Assembly: GCA_045636125.1 (NCBI GenBank)
Contig: JAZTWX010000026.1
Coordinates: 65,070-129,069, forward strand
Direction: 5' to 3'
DNA length: 64,000 nt
From: HGM04593 sp045636125
GTDB lineage: Bacteria; Bacteroidota; Bacteroidia; Bacteroidales; Bacteroidaceae
Numbering within the stretch: position 1 is the first letter of the stretch; each line of letters opens with the position of its first letter. The notes beneath the pieces are model-generated. The model ran no database searches, was not told the DNA's origin, and saw only the letters and a list, made by a program, of their open reading frames with translations. Both the position numbers and the translations under genes were made by a program. Of the stretch, positions 17,858 through 25,993 are shown piece after piece.

Positions 17858-18004
17858 AATAGAATCTTTTTTTTCGCCGTTTATCCCAAAAAAGCCGTTA
17901 CAGAGCCCTTACTGCATATTTTTACGGCTTTTATGCCTTGCGTACCTTACAATTCTGACACGCAGGCCTCATTGAGCATAAACCGGGAGTTTTGTAGTAT
18001 ATAT

Positions 18005-18038
18005 AAAAAATTGAGGAGTGCCCCGGGGCACTCCTCAA
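18005..18038 (-). terminator. intrinsic terminator of the GH109-like gene
   Basis: A 28-base perfect palindrome (18011-18038) centred on CCCCGGGG lies 23 bases after the stop and is followed on the reverse strand by a run of T residues (18005-18010). Confidence 0.88.
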
Positions 18039-18061
18039 CTGCGTTCTATTTTGATAAGTCT

Positions 18062-19726
18062 TTACTTTTTCAATGCTTTCTTCACAGCTTTTGCAATCTC
18101 TTTGTCTGCTGCTGTGCGAGCGCGATTAAGTGCCTTTTGGGCTTTAGCTTTTGCCTGGGGTGTTTCTGCTGCCTGATAGGCGTCGTACAATGCCCACATG
18201 TTCTTCTTTGCTACCACCGCTTTCTGTGCTGCTGTATAAGCCTCGGCAGCAGCCTCTGTGGCAGCCTCAACCTCGGGAGCAGCATATGCGTGCTTGTAAC
18301 CCTTAACCTCGTTCCAGTGACCGCGAGTAAAGTCGGGGAATGCCACAGGTGCGCAGTTGTTGTCCATTGACAATGTACCGAGCTCTGCCAAGCAGCACCA
18401 CTCAGCCATATCATATACGTCCATATCGAGGGGAAGACCATTCTGCAAGCAGTAAACAAGACGTGAATCCATCACGAAGTCCATACCGCCGTGGCCAAGG
18501 TCGCGACCTTTCTCAACATACTTCTTGAGGATGGGGTGATAGTATTTTGCCATCATAGCCTCTCTCTGCTGTGCATTCATAAAGCCGTGGGCGTTGAGGT
18601 TATCAACCTGGGGAGCGCCTGTGCCTTTGAGAGCCTCGCCTGAAAGTGCAAGCTCGGGTCTGGGATACTTAGTTGCATAACCCTTTGTACCTGTGAGCTT
18701 GAACAAACGGTTGTAGGGCTGGGGAGTCATAACGTTGTGCTGAATCTCAACCACCTTACCCTGTGCTGTACGCATAAGTGTAGTGGTGTGGTCGCCATTG
18801 CGGAACTCCTTGCACTCTTTACCTGTTTTCTCCTTTACAAGAGCTTTGCCGAAGAAAGGCTCGGTATCCATAGCAACGAGTGTAGTGAAGCGGTCGCCAC
18901 GGTGTATGTTCATACACTGAGCAACGGGGCCAAGGCCGTGAGTAGCGTAGAGGTCGCCACGGTTCTCCTTGTTGTATTTCAGACGCCAGTGGAGGTTGTC
19001 AACATCGTTATCGGCGGGGTCCTTCCAATATGCATCCCAGAACCACTCGAGGCTGTGGATGTAGGCACCCTCGGCGCGGATAATCTCACCGAAAACGCCA
19101 TCCTGTGCCATAGCAAGAGCGTTCATCTCATAGTCGTCGTAGCAGCAGTTCTCGAGGATGAAGCAGTGAAGACGTGTCTTCTCTGCAAGCTCGATAAGGC
19201 TCCAGCACTGCTCGAGGTTCATTGCAGAGGGTACCTCGATGGCTGCGTGCTTGCCATTCTCCAAAGCGAATTTTGCAATGGGATAGTGGTGATTCCAGTC
19301 GGCAGCAATGTAAACGAGGTCGATGTCGGAACGTTTGCAAAGCTCCTCATAACCCTTCTCGCCACTGTAGATTTCGGCAGGCATAAGGCCCTGACTGCGA
19401 AGCTCCTTCTGACACTTCTCGGCGCGCTCATACTCATAGTCGCAAAGAGCAACGATTTCAACACCGGGGATACGGCAGAAACGGGTTACAGCACCGGGGC
19501 CGCGCATACCAAGACCAACGAATGCAACGCGCACTGTCTGGATGGGGGCAACTGCCAAGTTAAGAACGTGCTGCTGGCCCTCGGGACGAGCGGGAGTCTC
19601 AACAACAATAGTACCTTTGTCCCAGCTCCACTTTGTTGAGGGAGACAGAGATTGTGCCTGTACCGATACTGCCGAGAGGCCCATTACGGCTGCAAGCGCA
19701 AAACCAAATAATTTTTTCAAGTTCAT
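18062..19726 (-). CDS. GH109-like Gfo/Idh/MocA-family glycosidase or oxidoreductase, exported, with Ala/Lys-rich tail
   Basis: The 554-residue protein has a Sec signal peptide (residues 1-25) and a Rossmann NAD-binding domain with GLGMRG at 71-76. The ENRGDLYATHGLGPVAQ segment matches the catalytic region of GH109 alpha-N-acetylgalactosaminidases, which use bound NAD in a redox mechanism. GH109 acts on alpha-GalNAc of mucin O-glycans and blood-group A antigen. The last 80 or so residues are rich in Ala, Lys and Glu and should be helical; I do not recall this tail in the family. The gene stands alone with its own promoter and terminator. A non-glycosidase Gfo/Idh/MocA enzyme remains possible. 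Confidence 0.8.
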   Translation of the reverse strand: MNLKKLFGFALAAVMGLSAVSVQAQSLSPSTKWSWDKGTIVVETPARPEGQQHVLNLAVAPIQTVRVAFVGLGMRGPGAVTRFCRIPGVEIVALCDYEYERAEKCQKELRSQGLMPAEIYSGEKGYEELCKRSDIDLVYIAADWNHHYPIAKFALENGKHAAIEVPSAMNLEQCWSLIELAEKTRLHCFILENCCYDDYEMNALAMAQDGVFGEIIRAEGAYIHSLEWFWDAYWKDPADNDVDNLHWRLKYNKENRGDLYATHGLGPVAQCMNIHRGDRFTTLVAMDTEPFFGKALVKEKTGKECKEFRNGDHTTTLMRTAQGKVVEIQHNVMTPQPYNRLFKLTGTKGYATKYPRPELALSGEALKGTGAPQVDNLNAHGFMNAQQREAMMAKYYHPILKKYVEKGRDLGHGGMDFVMDSRLVYCLQNGLPLDMDVYDMAEWCCLAELGTLSMDNNCAPVAFPDFTRGHWNEVKGYKHAYAAPEVEAATEAAAEAYTAAQKAVVAKKNMWALYDAYQAAETPQAKAKAQKALNRARTAADKEIAKAVKKALKK

Positions 19727-19779
19727 ACCTTTCGTGTTTTATAGTTTATAAATAAAATTCCAAAATTCGCGGTTTTGCG

Positions 19780-19810
19780 CAAATATACTACTAATTCTCA
19801 ATTATGCAAA
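19780..19810 (-). promoter_or_regulatory. promoter of the GH109-like gene
   Basis: On the reverse strand TTTG (19807-19810) is followed after 19 bases by TATATTTG (19780-19787). Both elements match the Bacteroidota consensus exactly; the leader would be about 45-50 bases. Confidence 0.7.
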
Positions 19811-19875
19811 ATTTTACTTTTTTTTTCTAAGGTTTTGCGCAATCACAGCTTTTCGGCAAGAGAAAAGATGGCTTT

Positions 19876-20520
19876 TTACTGCACTTTGCTGTCGCCAACC
19901 CATTTGCCCCAAAAGACGCGGTGGTCGGTCTTGAAAAGCGCGCCGTAGCCCTGGCGGTAGCCATTTTCGTAACGGCCGTACCAGAAGTCACCGTTCGACC
20001 AATAATAGACACCGTAGCCGTGGCGCACGCCGTCTTTCATTTCGCCGTAATAGGCGTCACCGTTGGCGTAGGTCATTTTTTTGAATGTATAGGCAGGAGC
20101 GGGCTGTTTTGAGGTGGGGACATAGGGTGCTGTGAGACGGATGTCGCCCTCATTGGTGTGCACGCGCAGAATGTGGCCCGTACGGGTGTCGTACTCCACA
20201 AAATGCTCCTCGCTACCCACGCGCGCCATATCGTCGGTGAGGGTTATACCGAAGAGGTGCTTTCCGCGACGATACTGCCCGAATGTCTGTGCACCGCTGT
20301 TGGAGAGGAAATAGCCCCAGCCGTAGATGTTGTTTTCTATGAGATTGCCCACATACTGGCCGTCGAGGCTCGAAATGTATTTTATTTCTCCCTCGCGGGT
20401 AACGTAGTCGCAGAAGACAGCCTGCAAAGGGTCGCTCATTTCGGGGTAAAAACGAACGGGCTCCTGTGCTCGTGCAACGTTTGCGAGCAGAAGGGTTATT
20501 ATCAATAATATTTTCTTCAT
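19876..20520 (-). CDS. exported MORN-repeat protein
   Basis: The 214-residue protein has a signal peptide (residues 1-18, ending ARAQ). The C-terminal third holds MORN-type repeats, seen as YANGDAYYGEMKDGVRHGYG, a following YWSNGDFWYGRYENGYRQGYG-like unit, and a partial third unit ending at the C-terminus. An earlier GNLIENNIYGWGYF segment near 56-70 may be a degenerate repeat. MORN repeats usually mediate protein or lipid contacts and give no enzymatic function. The start codon shares one base with the nadD stop, so it is cotranscribed with nadD, gmk and yicC. Its job is unknown. Confidence 0.85.
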   Translation of the reverse strand: MKKILLIITLLLANVARAQEPVRFYPEMSDPLQAVFCDYVTREGEIKYISSLDGQYVGNLIENNIYGWGYFLSNSGAQTFGQYRRGKHLFGITLTDDMARVGSEEHFVEYDTRTGHILRVHTNEGDIRLTAPYVPTSKQPAPAYTFKKMTYANGDAYYGEMKDGVRHGYGVYYWSNGDFWYGRYENGYRQGYGALFKTDHRVFWGKWVGDSKVQ

Positions 20521-21095
20521 TATTTATATAGATTATTCTTTTTTATATATTGGCTCACGGCGGGCGCCACAAAGGAGTCTATACAAGCACCGGCGGCCAC
20601 AGCTTCGCGCACCTGTGTGGAACTTACATCAAAAAGCGGCAGAGGCAACCAGGTGACAGTTGGTGGCAAGGGGGGCGCCTGCTCGCTACCGCGTGGGTAG
20701 ACTATTATGCGATGCGATGCAAGAATTTCTTCCCAGCGGTACCACTGGTGGAACTTTTCCCAGTTATCGGCACCTATGAGCAGGATGAATTCCCGTTCGG
20801 GGTAGGCTTTTTGCAGGGCGGCAAGCGTGTTCACCGTGTACGAGGGGCGGGGAAGAGAGAATTCAAAATCGCAGGCCTTGAAACGGCCATCGCCCGCAAT
20901 GGCAAGTTCCACCATACGCAGACGCTCGTTTTCACCCACAAGGTTACAACCCGCCTTGTGGGGGTTGAGCGGGGAGACCATAAACCACACTTCGGCAGCA
21001 AGCCCCCTGTTGCATACTTCGGCGGCAATCGACGTGTGCCCCACGTGAACAGGGTTGAAGCTCCCGCCGAAAATTACGGTGGGAATCTTATTCAT
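20520..21095 (-). CDS. nadD: nicotinate-nucleotide adenylyltransferase
   Basis: The 191-residue enzyme adenylylates nicotinate mononucleotide in NAD biosynthesis. The nucleotidyltransferase motif GGSFNPVHVGH occupies residues 10-20 with the conserved GH pair, and SSTQVR near the C-terminus is the second ATP-binding motif. The start overlaps the gmk stop by eight bases. The order yicC, gmk, nadD is common in Bacteroidota. Confidence 0.95.
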   Translation of the reverse strand: MNKIPTVIFGGSFNPVHVGHTSIAAEVCNRGLAAEVWFMVSPLNPHKAGCNLVGENERLRMVELAIAGDGRFKACDFEFSLPRPSYTVNTLAALQKAYPEREFILLIGADNWEKFHQWYRWEEILASHRIIVYPRGSEQAPPLPPTVTWLPLPLFDVSSTQVREAVAAGACIDSFVAPAVSQYIKKNNLYK

Positions 21096-21654
21096 TCAGG
21101 AATTTATTGACAACGGCAAGCACTTCGGCTTTTGCCTTTTCGAGATTATCGTTCACAATCACACGGTCGGCATATTTCGAGAAGGTCATCTCATACTCGG
21201 CCTTGCCTATGCGCTTTTCAATCTCTTCGGGGGCTGTGTCGCCACGGCCTATGAGACGCTCGCGCAGAACATCGATAGAGGGCGCCTGCACAAAGATGAA
21301 GAGCGCGCGTGAGCCGTAGTATTTTTTAAGGTTGCAGCCACCTTTTACATCCACATCGAAAAGGATGTTCTGCACCTTCAACTGCTCCTCTACCTGCGAT
21401 TTAAGCGTGCCGTAGAAACGGCCGGGGTACACCTCCTCATACTCTACAAACTCGTTTGCGATGATTTTTGCGCGGAACTCTTCGGGGGTGAAGAAGAAAT
21501 AGTCAACCCCGTTCTTCTCCTCGCCACGGGGAGGGCGGCTGGTTGCCGACACCGAGAAGCCGAACGAGGCGTTCTGTTCCATAAGATAGTGTACCAATGT
21601 CGATTTTCCCGAGCCCGATGGTGCCGAAAAAATCACTACTTTTCCGTTGCTCAT
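21088..21654 (-). CDS. gmk: guanylate kinase
   Basis: The 188-residue enzyme phosphorylates GMP and dGMP. The P-loop SAPSGSGKST lies at residues 10-19 and the GMP-binding region with SATSRPPRGEE-GVDY follows at about 36-52. Length is typical. It starts 6 bases after yicC and overlaps nadD, so the three are one transcript. Confidence 0.96.
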   Translation of the reverse strand: MSNGKVVIFSAPSGSGKSTLVHYLMEQNASFGFSVSATSRPPRGEEKNGVDYFFFTPEEFRAKIIANEFVEYEEVYPGRFYGTLKSQVEEQLKVQNILFDVDVKGGCNLKKYYGSRALFIFVQAPSIDVLRERLIGRGDTAPEEIEKRIGKAEYEMTFSKYADRVIVNDNLEKAKAEVLAVVNKFLNE

Positions 21655-21660
21655 GATATT

Positions 21661-22536
21661 TTACATTACATTAAGAACCTGTTCTTTAATCTGCTCGAGC
21701 TCGTCCTTCATTTTCACCACAATGTTCTGCATTTCGGCGTGGTTGCTCTTGCTGCCGAGAGTGTTTATCTCGCGCCCCATCTCCTGTGCTATGAAGCCGA
21801 GCTTCTTGCCCTGGCCGTAAGGGCCTTCAATGGTTTCAACGAAATAAGAAAGGTGGTTGGTGAGGCGCTGTTTTTCCTCGTTTATATCGAGCTTTTCGAT
21901 GTAGAAGATGAGCTCCTGCTCGAAGCGGTTTTTGTCGTATTCAACGCCCAGATTCTTTTCGAGCGACTCCTTTATGCGGCCGCGTATCTTTTCGACACGC
22001 TCCTTTTCATAAGGCTCAACCGAGCGCAGCAATTGCGAAATATTATCGATTTTATCGAGGAATTTTGCTCGCAGTGCGTCACCCTCCTGCTTGCGGAAAG
22101 CAAGCAACTCGGCAACAGCCTCGTTAATAGCGGCAAGTGTGAGTGCCCACTCCTCGTCGCCCACCTCATAAACCTCTTTGCGGGCAATTACATCGGGCAT
22201 ACGCAAAAGCACCTCGAACATATTCTGCGGCAGGGGCACGCCTGTTGCAGCAGAAGCTTCGGCCATCTGGCGCGAGTAGGCCTGCATCACGTCGACATTT
22301 ATCGACGGGGTATCGACTTTCTCATTCTGTTCCACCCAAAGGGCAAAATCGACCTTACCGCGTTCCAACGCGCTTGTGAGCAGCGTACGTATCTCCATTT
22401 CGCGATTCTTGAACTGCGCTGTTATGCGGGTGGAAAGATCCATTGCCTTGCCGTTGAGCGAGCGTATCTCCACACAAATTTTCCTGTCCTGGTAAAGAGC
22501 CACGGCCTTGCCGTAGCCTGTCATCGAATATATCAT
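21661..22536 (-). CDS. YicC-family endoribonuclease
   Basis: The 291-residue protein begins with the MTGYGKA signature (residues 5-11) of the YicC family and ends with the conserved EIKEQVLNVM-like tail. E. coli YicC has been described as an endoribonuclease that affects small-RNA turnover; the role in Bacteroidota is not established. It is the first gene of the yicC-gmk-nadD-MORN unit, divergent from tsaB across about 270 bases. Confidence 0.92.
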   Translation of the reverse strand: MIYSMTGYGKAVALYQDRKICVEIRSLNGKAMDLSTRITAQFKNREMEIRTLLTSALERGKVDFALWVEQNEKVDTPSINVDVMQAYSRQMAEASAATGVPLPQNMFEVLLRMPDVIARKEVYEVGDEEWALTLAAINEAVAELLAFRKQEGDALRAKFLDKIDNISQLLRSVEPYEKERVEKIRGRIKESLEKNLGVEYDKNRFEQELIFYIEKLDINEEKQRLTNHLSYFVETIEGPYGQGKKLGFIAQEMGREINTLGSKSNHAEMQNIVVKMKDELEQIKEQVLNVM

Positions 22537-22747
22537 TCTTGCGTTCTTTTATGCAGTTGTAAAAATTTAATCTCTTTTTTTGAGCAAACGACGGGAAAGA
22601 GCCCGCCGACCTGTTCATATTTTGCAAAAATAGACATTTATTCCTAAAACCGCTACTCCCGAGGCGCTTTTTTGCTCGCCGGCGCAAATATTATATATTT
22701 AATATATTAAAAAATATTATTTATGCCCGACTATAACATTTAATTTG

Positions 22748-22755
22748 TATTTTTG
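22748..22755 (+). promoter_or_regulatory. putative -7 element for the tsaB operon
   Basis: TATTTTTG is an exact -7 match 51 bases before the tsaB ATG. Only a weak -33 (TATG at 22722-22725, 22 bases upstream) is visible. The surrounding 60 bases are very A+T-rich, as expected for a promoter region. Confidence 0.45.
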
Positions 22756-22806
22756 CACTATAAAGCCTTTTATGGGCAACAACCAACCACAAAAAAGAAA
22801 GAGAAA

Positions 22807-23508
22807 ATGGCAGTAATTCTACACATAGAAGCATCGACCGAGATTTGTTCGGTGGCATTGAGCGAGGACGGGCAAGTGTTTTTTGAGAAGGTAAACGACG
22901 AGGAGCGCTCACACGCAAAGGTTCTTGCACCCTTTGTAGAGGAGGCGATAAACATGGCCGACAGCCGCAGCATGCCCCTCACAGCCGTTGCACTGAGCTG
23001 CGGCCCCGGCTCCTACACAAGCCTGCGCATAGCCTCGTCGACCGCAAAAGGCGTGTGCTACGGCCGCAACATCCCACTCATTGCAATACCCACCACAGCC
23101 GTTATGTGCGTGCCTATGCTGCTGGGCGAGGAGCTCCCCGAGGATGCTCTCCTGTGCCCCATGATAGATGCCCGCCGCAACGAGGTGTACGCAACCATAT
23201 ACGACCGTGCGTTAGGTGTAGTAAAAGAGACTGCAGCCGAAATAATAACCGAGGAGAGCTTTGCCGAATACCTCGACAAGCACCCCGTGTACTTCTTTGG
23301 TAACGGCGCCGAAAAATGCAGCAGGATAATAACCCACCCCAACGCCCGCTTCATCGACAAGTTCCGTCACCCGCTGGCAAAGAATATGATGCCCCTTGCC
23401 GAACGTGCCGCCTGGGAGCAGCGTTTCGAGGACATCGCATATTTCGAGCCCTTCTACCTGAAGAATTTCATAGCCACAAAACCAAAAGAGCTTTTGAAGA
23501 ACTGTTAA
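22807..23508 (+). CDS. tsaB: tRNA N6-threonylcarbamoyladenosine biosynthesis protein TsaB
   Basis: The 233-residue protein is the TsaB partner of TsaD in making the t6A37 base of ANN-decoding tRNAs. The N-terminus (ILHIEASTEICSVAL) and the conserved GPGSYTSLRIASSTAKG segment near 73-90 are typical. The ATG at 22807 is chosen because a purine-rich ribosome site (GAAAGAGAAA) precedes it and the domain starts at once; an earlier in-frame ATG at 22753 falls on the -7 element. It heads the long forward run to the alkaline phosphatase gene. Confidence 0.94.
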   Translation: MAVILHIEASTEICSVALSEDGQVFFEKVNDEERSHAKVLAPFVEEAINMADSRSMPLTAVALSCGPGSYTSLRIASSTAKGVCYGRNIPLIAIPTTAVMCVPMLLGEELPEDALLCPMIDARRNEVYATIYDRALGVVKETAAEIITEESFAEYLDKHPVYFFGNGAEKCSRIITHPNARFIDKFRHPLAKNMMPLAERAAWEQRFEDIAYFEPFYLKNFIATKPKELLKNC

Positions 23509-23521
23509 AACCCATACCACT

Positions 23522-24148
23522 ATGATGGAATACAATACCAAACAGAAAAGACTCCCGTTGCCCGAGTATGGCCGTTCGGTGCAGAAGATGGTGGACCACG
23601 CGCTTACTATTGAGGACCGCGAGGAGCGCCAGAAGTGCGCCTGCACCATAATAGAAATTATGGGCAGTATGTTCCCCAACCTGCGCAACCTCCCCGACTA
23701 CAAGCACAAGCTGTGGGACCACCTTGCAATAATGTCCGACTTCCAGCTCGAAATAGACTACCCCGTGGAGGTAATAAAGAAAGAGAAATTCAACGAGCCC
23801 CCGCAGAGAATCCCCTACCAGACAGGCGAGATAAAGAACCGCCACTACGGACGCATTGTGGAGGAGATGATTGCCCACGCCTGCACACTCGACGAGGGCG
23901 AGGAGCGCGACCAGCTTATCGAGTTCATAATTATTCAAATGAAGAAGAACTATATTGCCTGGAACAAGGACGGCGTTGAGGACAAGAAGATATTCGAGGA
24001 CCTGAGAATATACTCAAAAGGCAAGATTGACATTACAGGCCGCGAGATAAGGCTCACCCCCGCAACCCCCAACAACAACCAGCAGCGCCAGCAGGGCACA
24101 AAACAGCGCCTGCAAGGCAAGAAGAACTTCAAAAGAAAGCACCAATAA
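23522..24148 (+). CDS. DUF4290 domain-containing protein
   Basis: This 208-residue cytoplasmic protein matches the Bacteroidota-specific DUF4290 family, recognisable by the EYGRSVQKMVDHAL segment, GSMFPNLRNLPDYKHKLWDHL and a Lys/Gln/Asn-rich basic tail of about 25 residues. The function is unknown; constant placement directly before murA in this phylum suggests a link to envelope growth or translation but proves nothing. Two adjacent ATG codons could start it. The 15-base gap to murA supports cotranscription. Confidence 0.9.
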   Translation: MMEYNTKQKRLPLPEYGRSVQKMVDHALTIEDREERQKCACTIIEIMGSMFPNLRNLPDYKHKLWDHLAIMSDFQLEIDYPVEVIKKEKFNEPPQRIPYQTGEIKNRHYGRIVEEMIAHACTLDEGEERDQLIEFIIIQMKKNYIAWNKDGVEDKKIFEDLRIYSKGKIDITGREIRLTPATPNNNQQRQQGTKQRLQGKKNFKRKHQ

Positions 24149-24163
24149 AACACACAGGCTACT

Positions 24164-25468
24164 ATGGCATCATTCATTATAGAAGGCGGGCACAAGCTCA
24201 AAGGAGACATCACCCCACAAGGAGCAAAGAACGAGGTGTTGCAGGAGATATGCGCCACCCTGCTCACCCCCGAAAAGGTTACAATCGAGAATATCCCCGA
24301 CATTGCCGATGTGAACAACCTCATCAACCAGATGATAAATATGGGAGTGAGCGTTACACGCAACGGCGCGGGTTGCTTCACATTCCAGGCCGACAACATC
24401 AACCTCGACTACATCGACAGCGAGGAGTACATAAACGGATGCTCACGCTTGCGCGGCTCGGTAATGTTCATTGGCCCGTTGGTAGCCCGCTTCGGAAAAG
24501 CTACAATATCGGAGCCCGGAGGCGACAAGATTGGCCGCCGCAGGCTCGACACCCACATTGTGGGCCTTCAGAAGCTTGGAGCATCGTTCAATTTCGACCA
24601 GGACAAGAGAGTGTACCGTATGCAGGCAAGCAAACTGAAGGGTTGTTCTATGCTGCTCGACGAAGCGTCGGTAACAGGAACTGCCAACATAATTATGGCC
24701 GCAACCCTTGCCGAGGGTACTACAACAATTTACAACGCAGCCTGTGAGCCCTACATCCAGCAGCTTTGCAGAATGCTCAACAAGATGGGTGCAAAGATTT
24801 CGGGCATTGCCAGCAACCTCATAAGAATTGAGGGTGTGAAAGAGCTCGGAGGTTGCACACAGCGCGCCCTGCCCGATATGATTGAGGTGGGCAGCTTCAT
24901 AGGTATGGCCGCAATGACAAAGAGCGAAATTACCATAAAGGATGTGTCGTTCGAGAACCTCGGAATAATCCCCGACAGCTTCAAACGCTTGGGCATACAC
25001 TTTGAGCAACGCGGCGACGATATTTTCATCCCCGAACAGAATGAATACCAGATAGAGTCGTTCATCGACGGCTCAATAATGACCATAAGCGACGCACCCT
25101 GGCCCGGCCTCACCCCCGACCTCCTGAGCGTTATGCTGGTTACAGCCGTACAGGCAAAGGGAAGCGTGCTCATTCACCAAAAAATGTTCGAGAGCCGCCT
25201 CTTCTTTGTGGACAAGCTCATTGATATGGGCGCACAGATTATCCTTTGCGACCCCCACCGTGCCGTTGTAAACGGCCACAACCACCAGTTCACGCTCAAA
25301 CCCCGCTCTATGAGCTCGCCCGACATACGCGCAGGAATTGCACTGCTCATTGCAGCAATGAGCGCCGACGGTGTGAGCCGCATCGACAACATCGAGCAGA
25401 TTGACCGCGGCTACCAGGACCTCGAAGGCCGCCTCAACAGAATTGGAGCAAAAATAACACGTTCATAA
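24164..25468 (+). CDS. murA: UDP-N-acetylglucosamine 1-carboxyvinyltransferase with Asp in place of the catalytic Cys
   Basis: The 434-residue enzyme transfers enolpyruvate to UDP-GlcNAc, the first committed step of peptidoglycan synthesis. The substrate-binding Lys22-Asn23 pair (AKNE) is present. The active-site loop reads PGGDKIGRRRLDTH, with Asp121 (24524-24526) where most bacteria have the Cys115 that fosfomycin alkylates. Cys-to-Asp forms are active and fosfomycin-insensitive in other bacteria (for example mycobacteria and Chlamydia), so intrinsic fosfomycin resistance is expected. The gene sits between DUF4290 and rimM. Confidence 0.95.
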   Translation: MASFIIEGGHKLKGDITPQGAKNEVLQEICATLLTPEKVTIENIPDIADVNNLINQMINMGVSVTRNGAGCFTFQADNINLDYIDSEEYINGCSRLRGSVMFIGPLVARFGKATISEPGGDKIGRRRLDTHIVGLQKLGASFNFDQDKRVYRMQASKLKGCSMLLDEASVTGTANIIMAATLAEGTTTIYNAACEPYIQQLCRMLNKMGAKISGIASNLIRIEGVKELGGCTQRALPDMIEVGSFIGMAAMTKSEITIKDVSFENLGIIPDSFKRLGIHFEQRGDDIFIPEQNEYQIESFIDGSIMTISDAPWPGLTPDLLSVMLVTAVQAKGSVLIHQKMFESRLFFVDKLIDMGAQIILCDPHRAVVNGHNHQFTLKPRSMSSPDIRAGIALLIAAMSADGVSRIDNIEQIDRGYQDLEGRLNRIGAKITRS

Positions 25469-25477
25469 AAGAGTACT

Positions 25478-25987
25478 ATGCTTAAACGAGAAGAGTTCGT
25501 ACACATTGGAAAATTCCTGAAACCCCACGGCACAAAGGGAGAAATCGGGCTGCAGACAGGCGATTTTGAGCTTGGCGACGACTGCGACTTTGTCGCTTGC
25601 GACATCGACGGTATTCTGGTGCCTTTCTTCTTTGAGTATTGCCGCACGAAGAACAACGACGCCGTTATTCTTAAAATAGAGAAGATTGACAGCGCCGAAG
25701 GGGCACGTTTCCTCACCAACCGCGACGTGTATATTCCACGCGAGTGGGTAGAGAGCGAGGAGAACCTTTCGTGGAGCTTCTTCAAAGGCTTCAAGGCGTA
25801 CGACGACACAGGACGCGAATTCGGAGTTATCACCGATGTCGACGACAGCACCATAAACACTCTTTTTGTAATAGAAAAAGAGGGCGACGAAATTCTCATA
25901 CCCGCCCGCGAGGAGTTCATCACAAGCCTCGACCACGAGAAGAGAGAGATAGTATTCACACTGCCCGAGGGACTAGCATCGTTGTAG
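25478..25987 (+). CDS. rimM: ribosome maturation factor RimM
   Basis: The 169-residue protein has the RimM N-terminal beta-barrel (IGKFLKPHGTKGEIGLQ near the start) and a C-terminal PRC-barrel (about 95-169). RimM assists assembly of the head of the 30S subunit through S19. In many bacteria it is linked to trmD; here, as in many Bacteroidota, it lies between murA and an M23 peptidase gene. Gap to murA is 9 bases. Confidence 0.94.
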   Translation: MLKREEFVHIGKFLKPHGTKGEIGLQTGDFELGDDCDFVACDIDGILVPFFFEYCRTKNNDAVILKIEKIDSAEGARFLTNRDVYIPREWVESEENLSWSFFKGFKAYDDTGREFGVITDVDDSTINTLFVIEKEGDEILIPAREEFITSLDHEKREIVFTLPEGLASL

Positions 25988-25993
25988 AAAGAT

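Larger units (their letters stand above)
17794..18061. other. intergenic region between DAHP synthase and the GH109-like gene
   Basis: The first 65 bases hold the operon promoter. A 9-bp stem (17890-17898 with 17924-17932) with a 25-base loop and a T-rich flank follows; no gene can be linked to it. The terminator of the GH109-like gene is at 18011-18038. No open reading frame with recognisable coding character was seen. Confidence 0.6.

Noticed and set aside
17890..17932. Stem-loop as a riboswitch or small RNA upstream of the aromatic operon
   Set aside because: It lies upstream of the predicted transcription start and has only a 9-bp stem with a large loop; no known leader pattern was recognised.
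18737..19639. 300-codon forward frame under the GH109-like gene
   Set aside because: Antisense shadow of a gene with its own promoter, signal peptide and terminator on the reverse strand.
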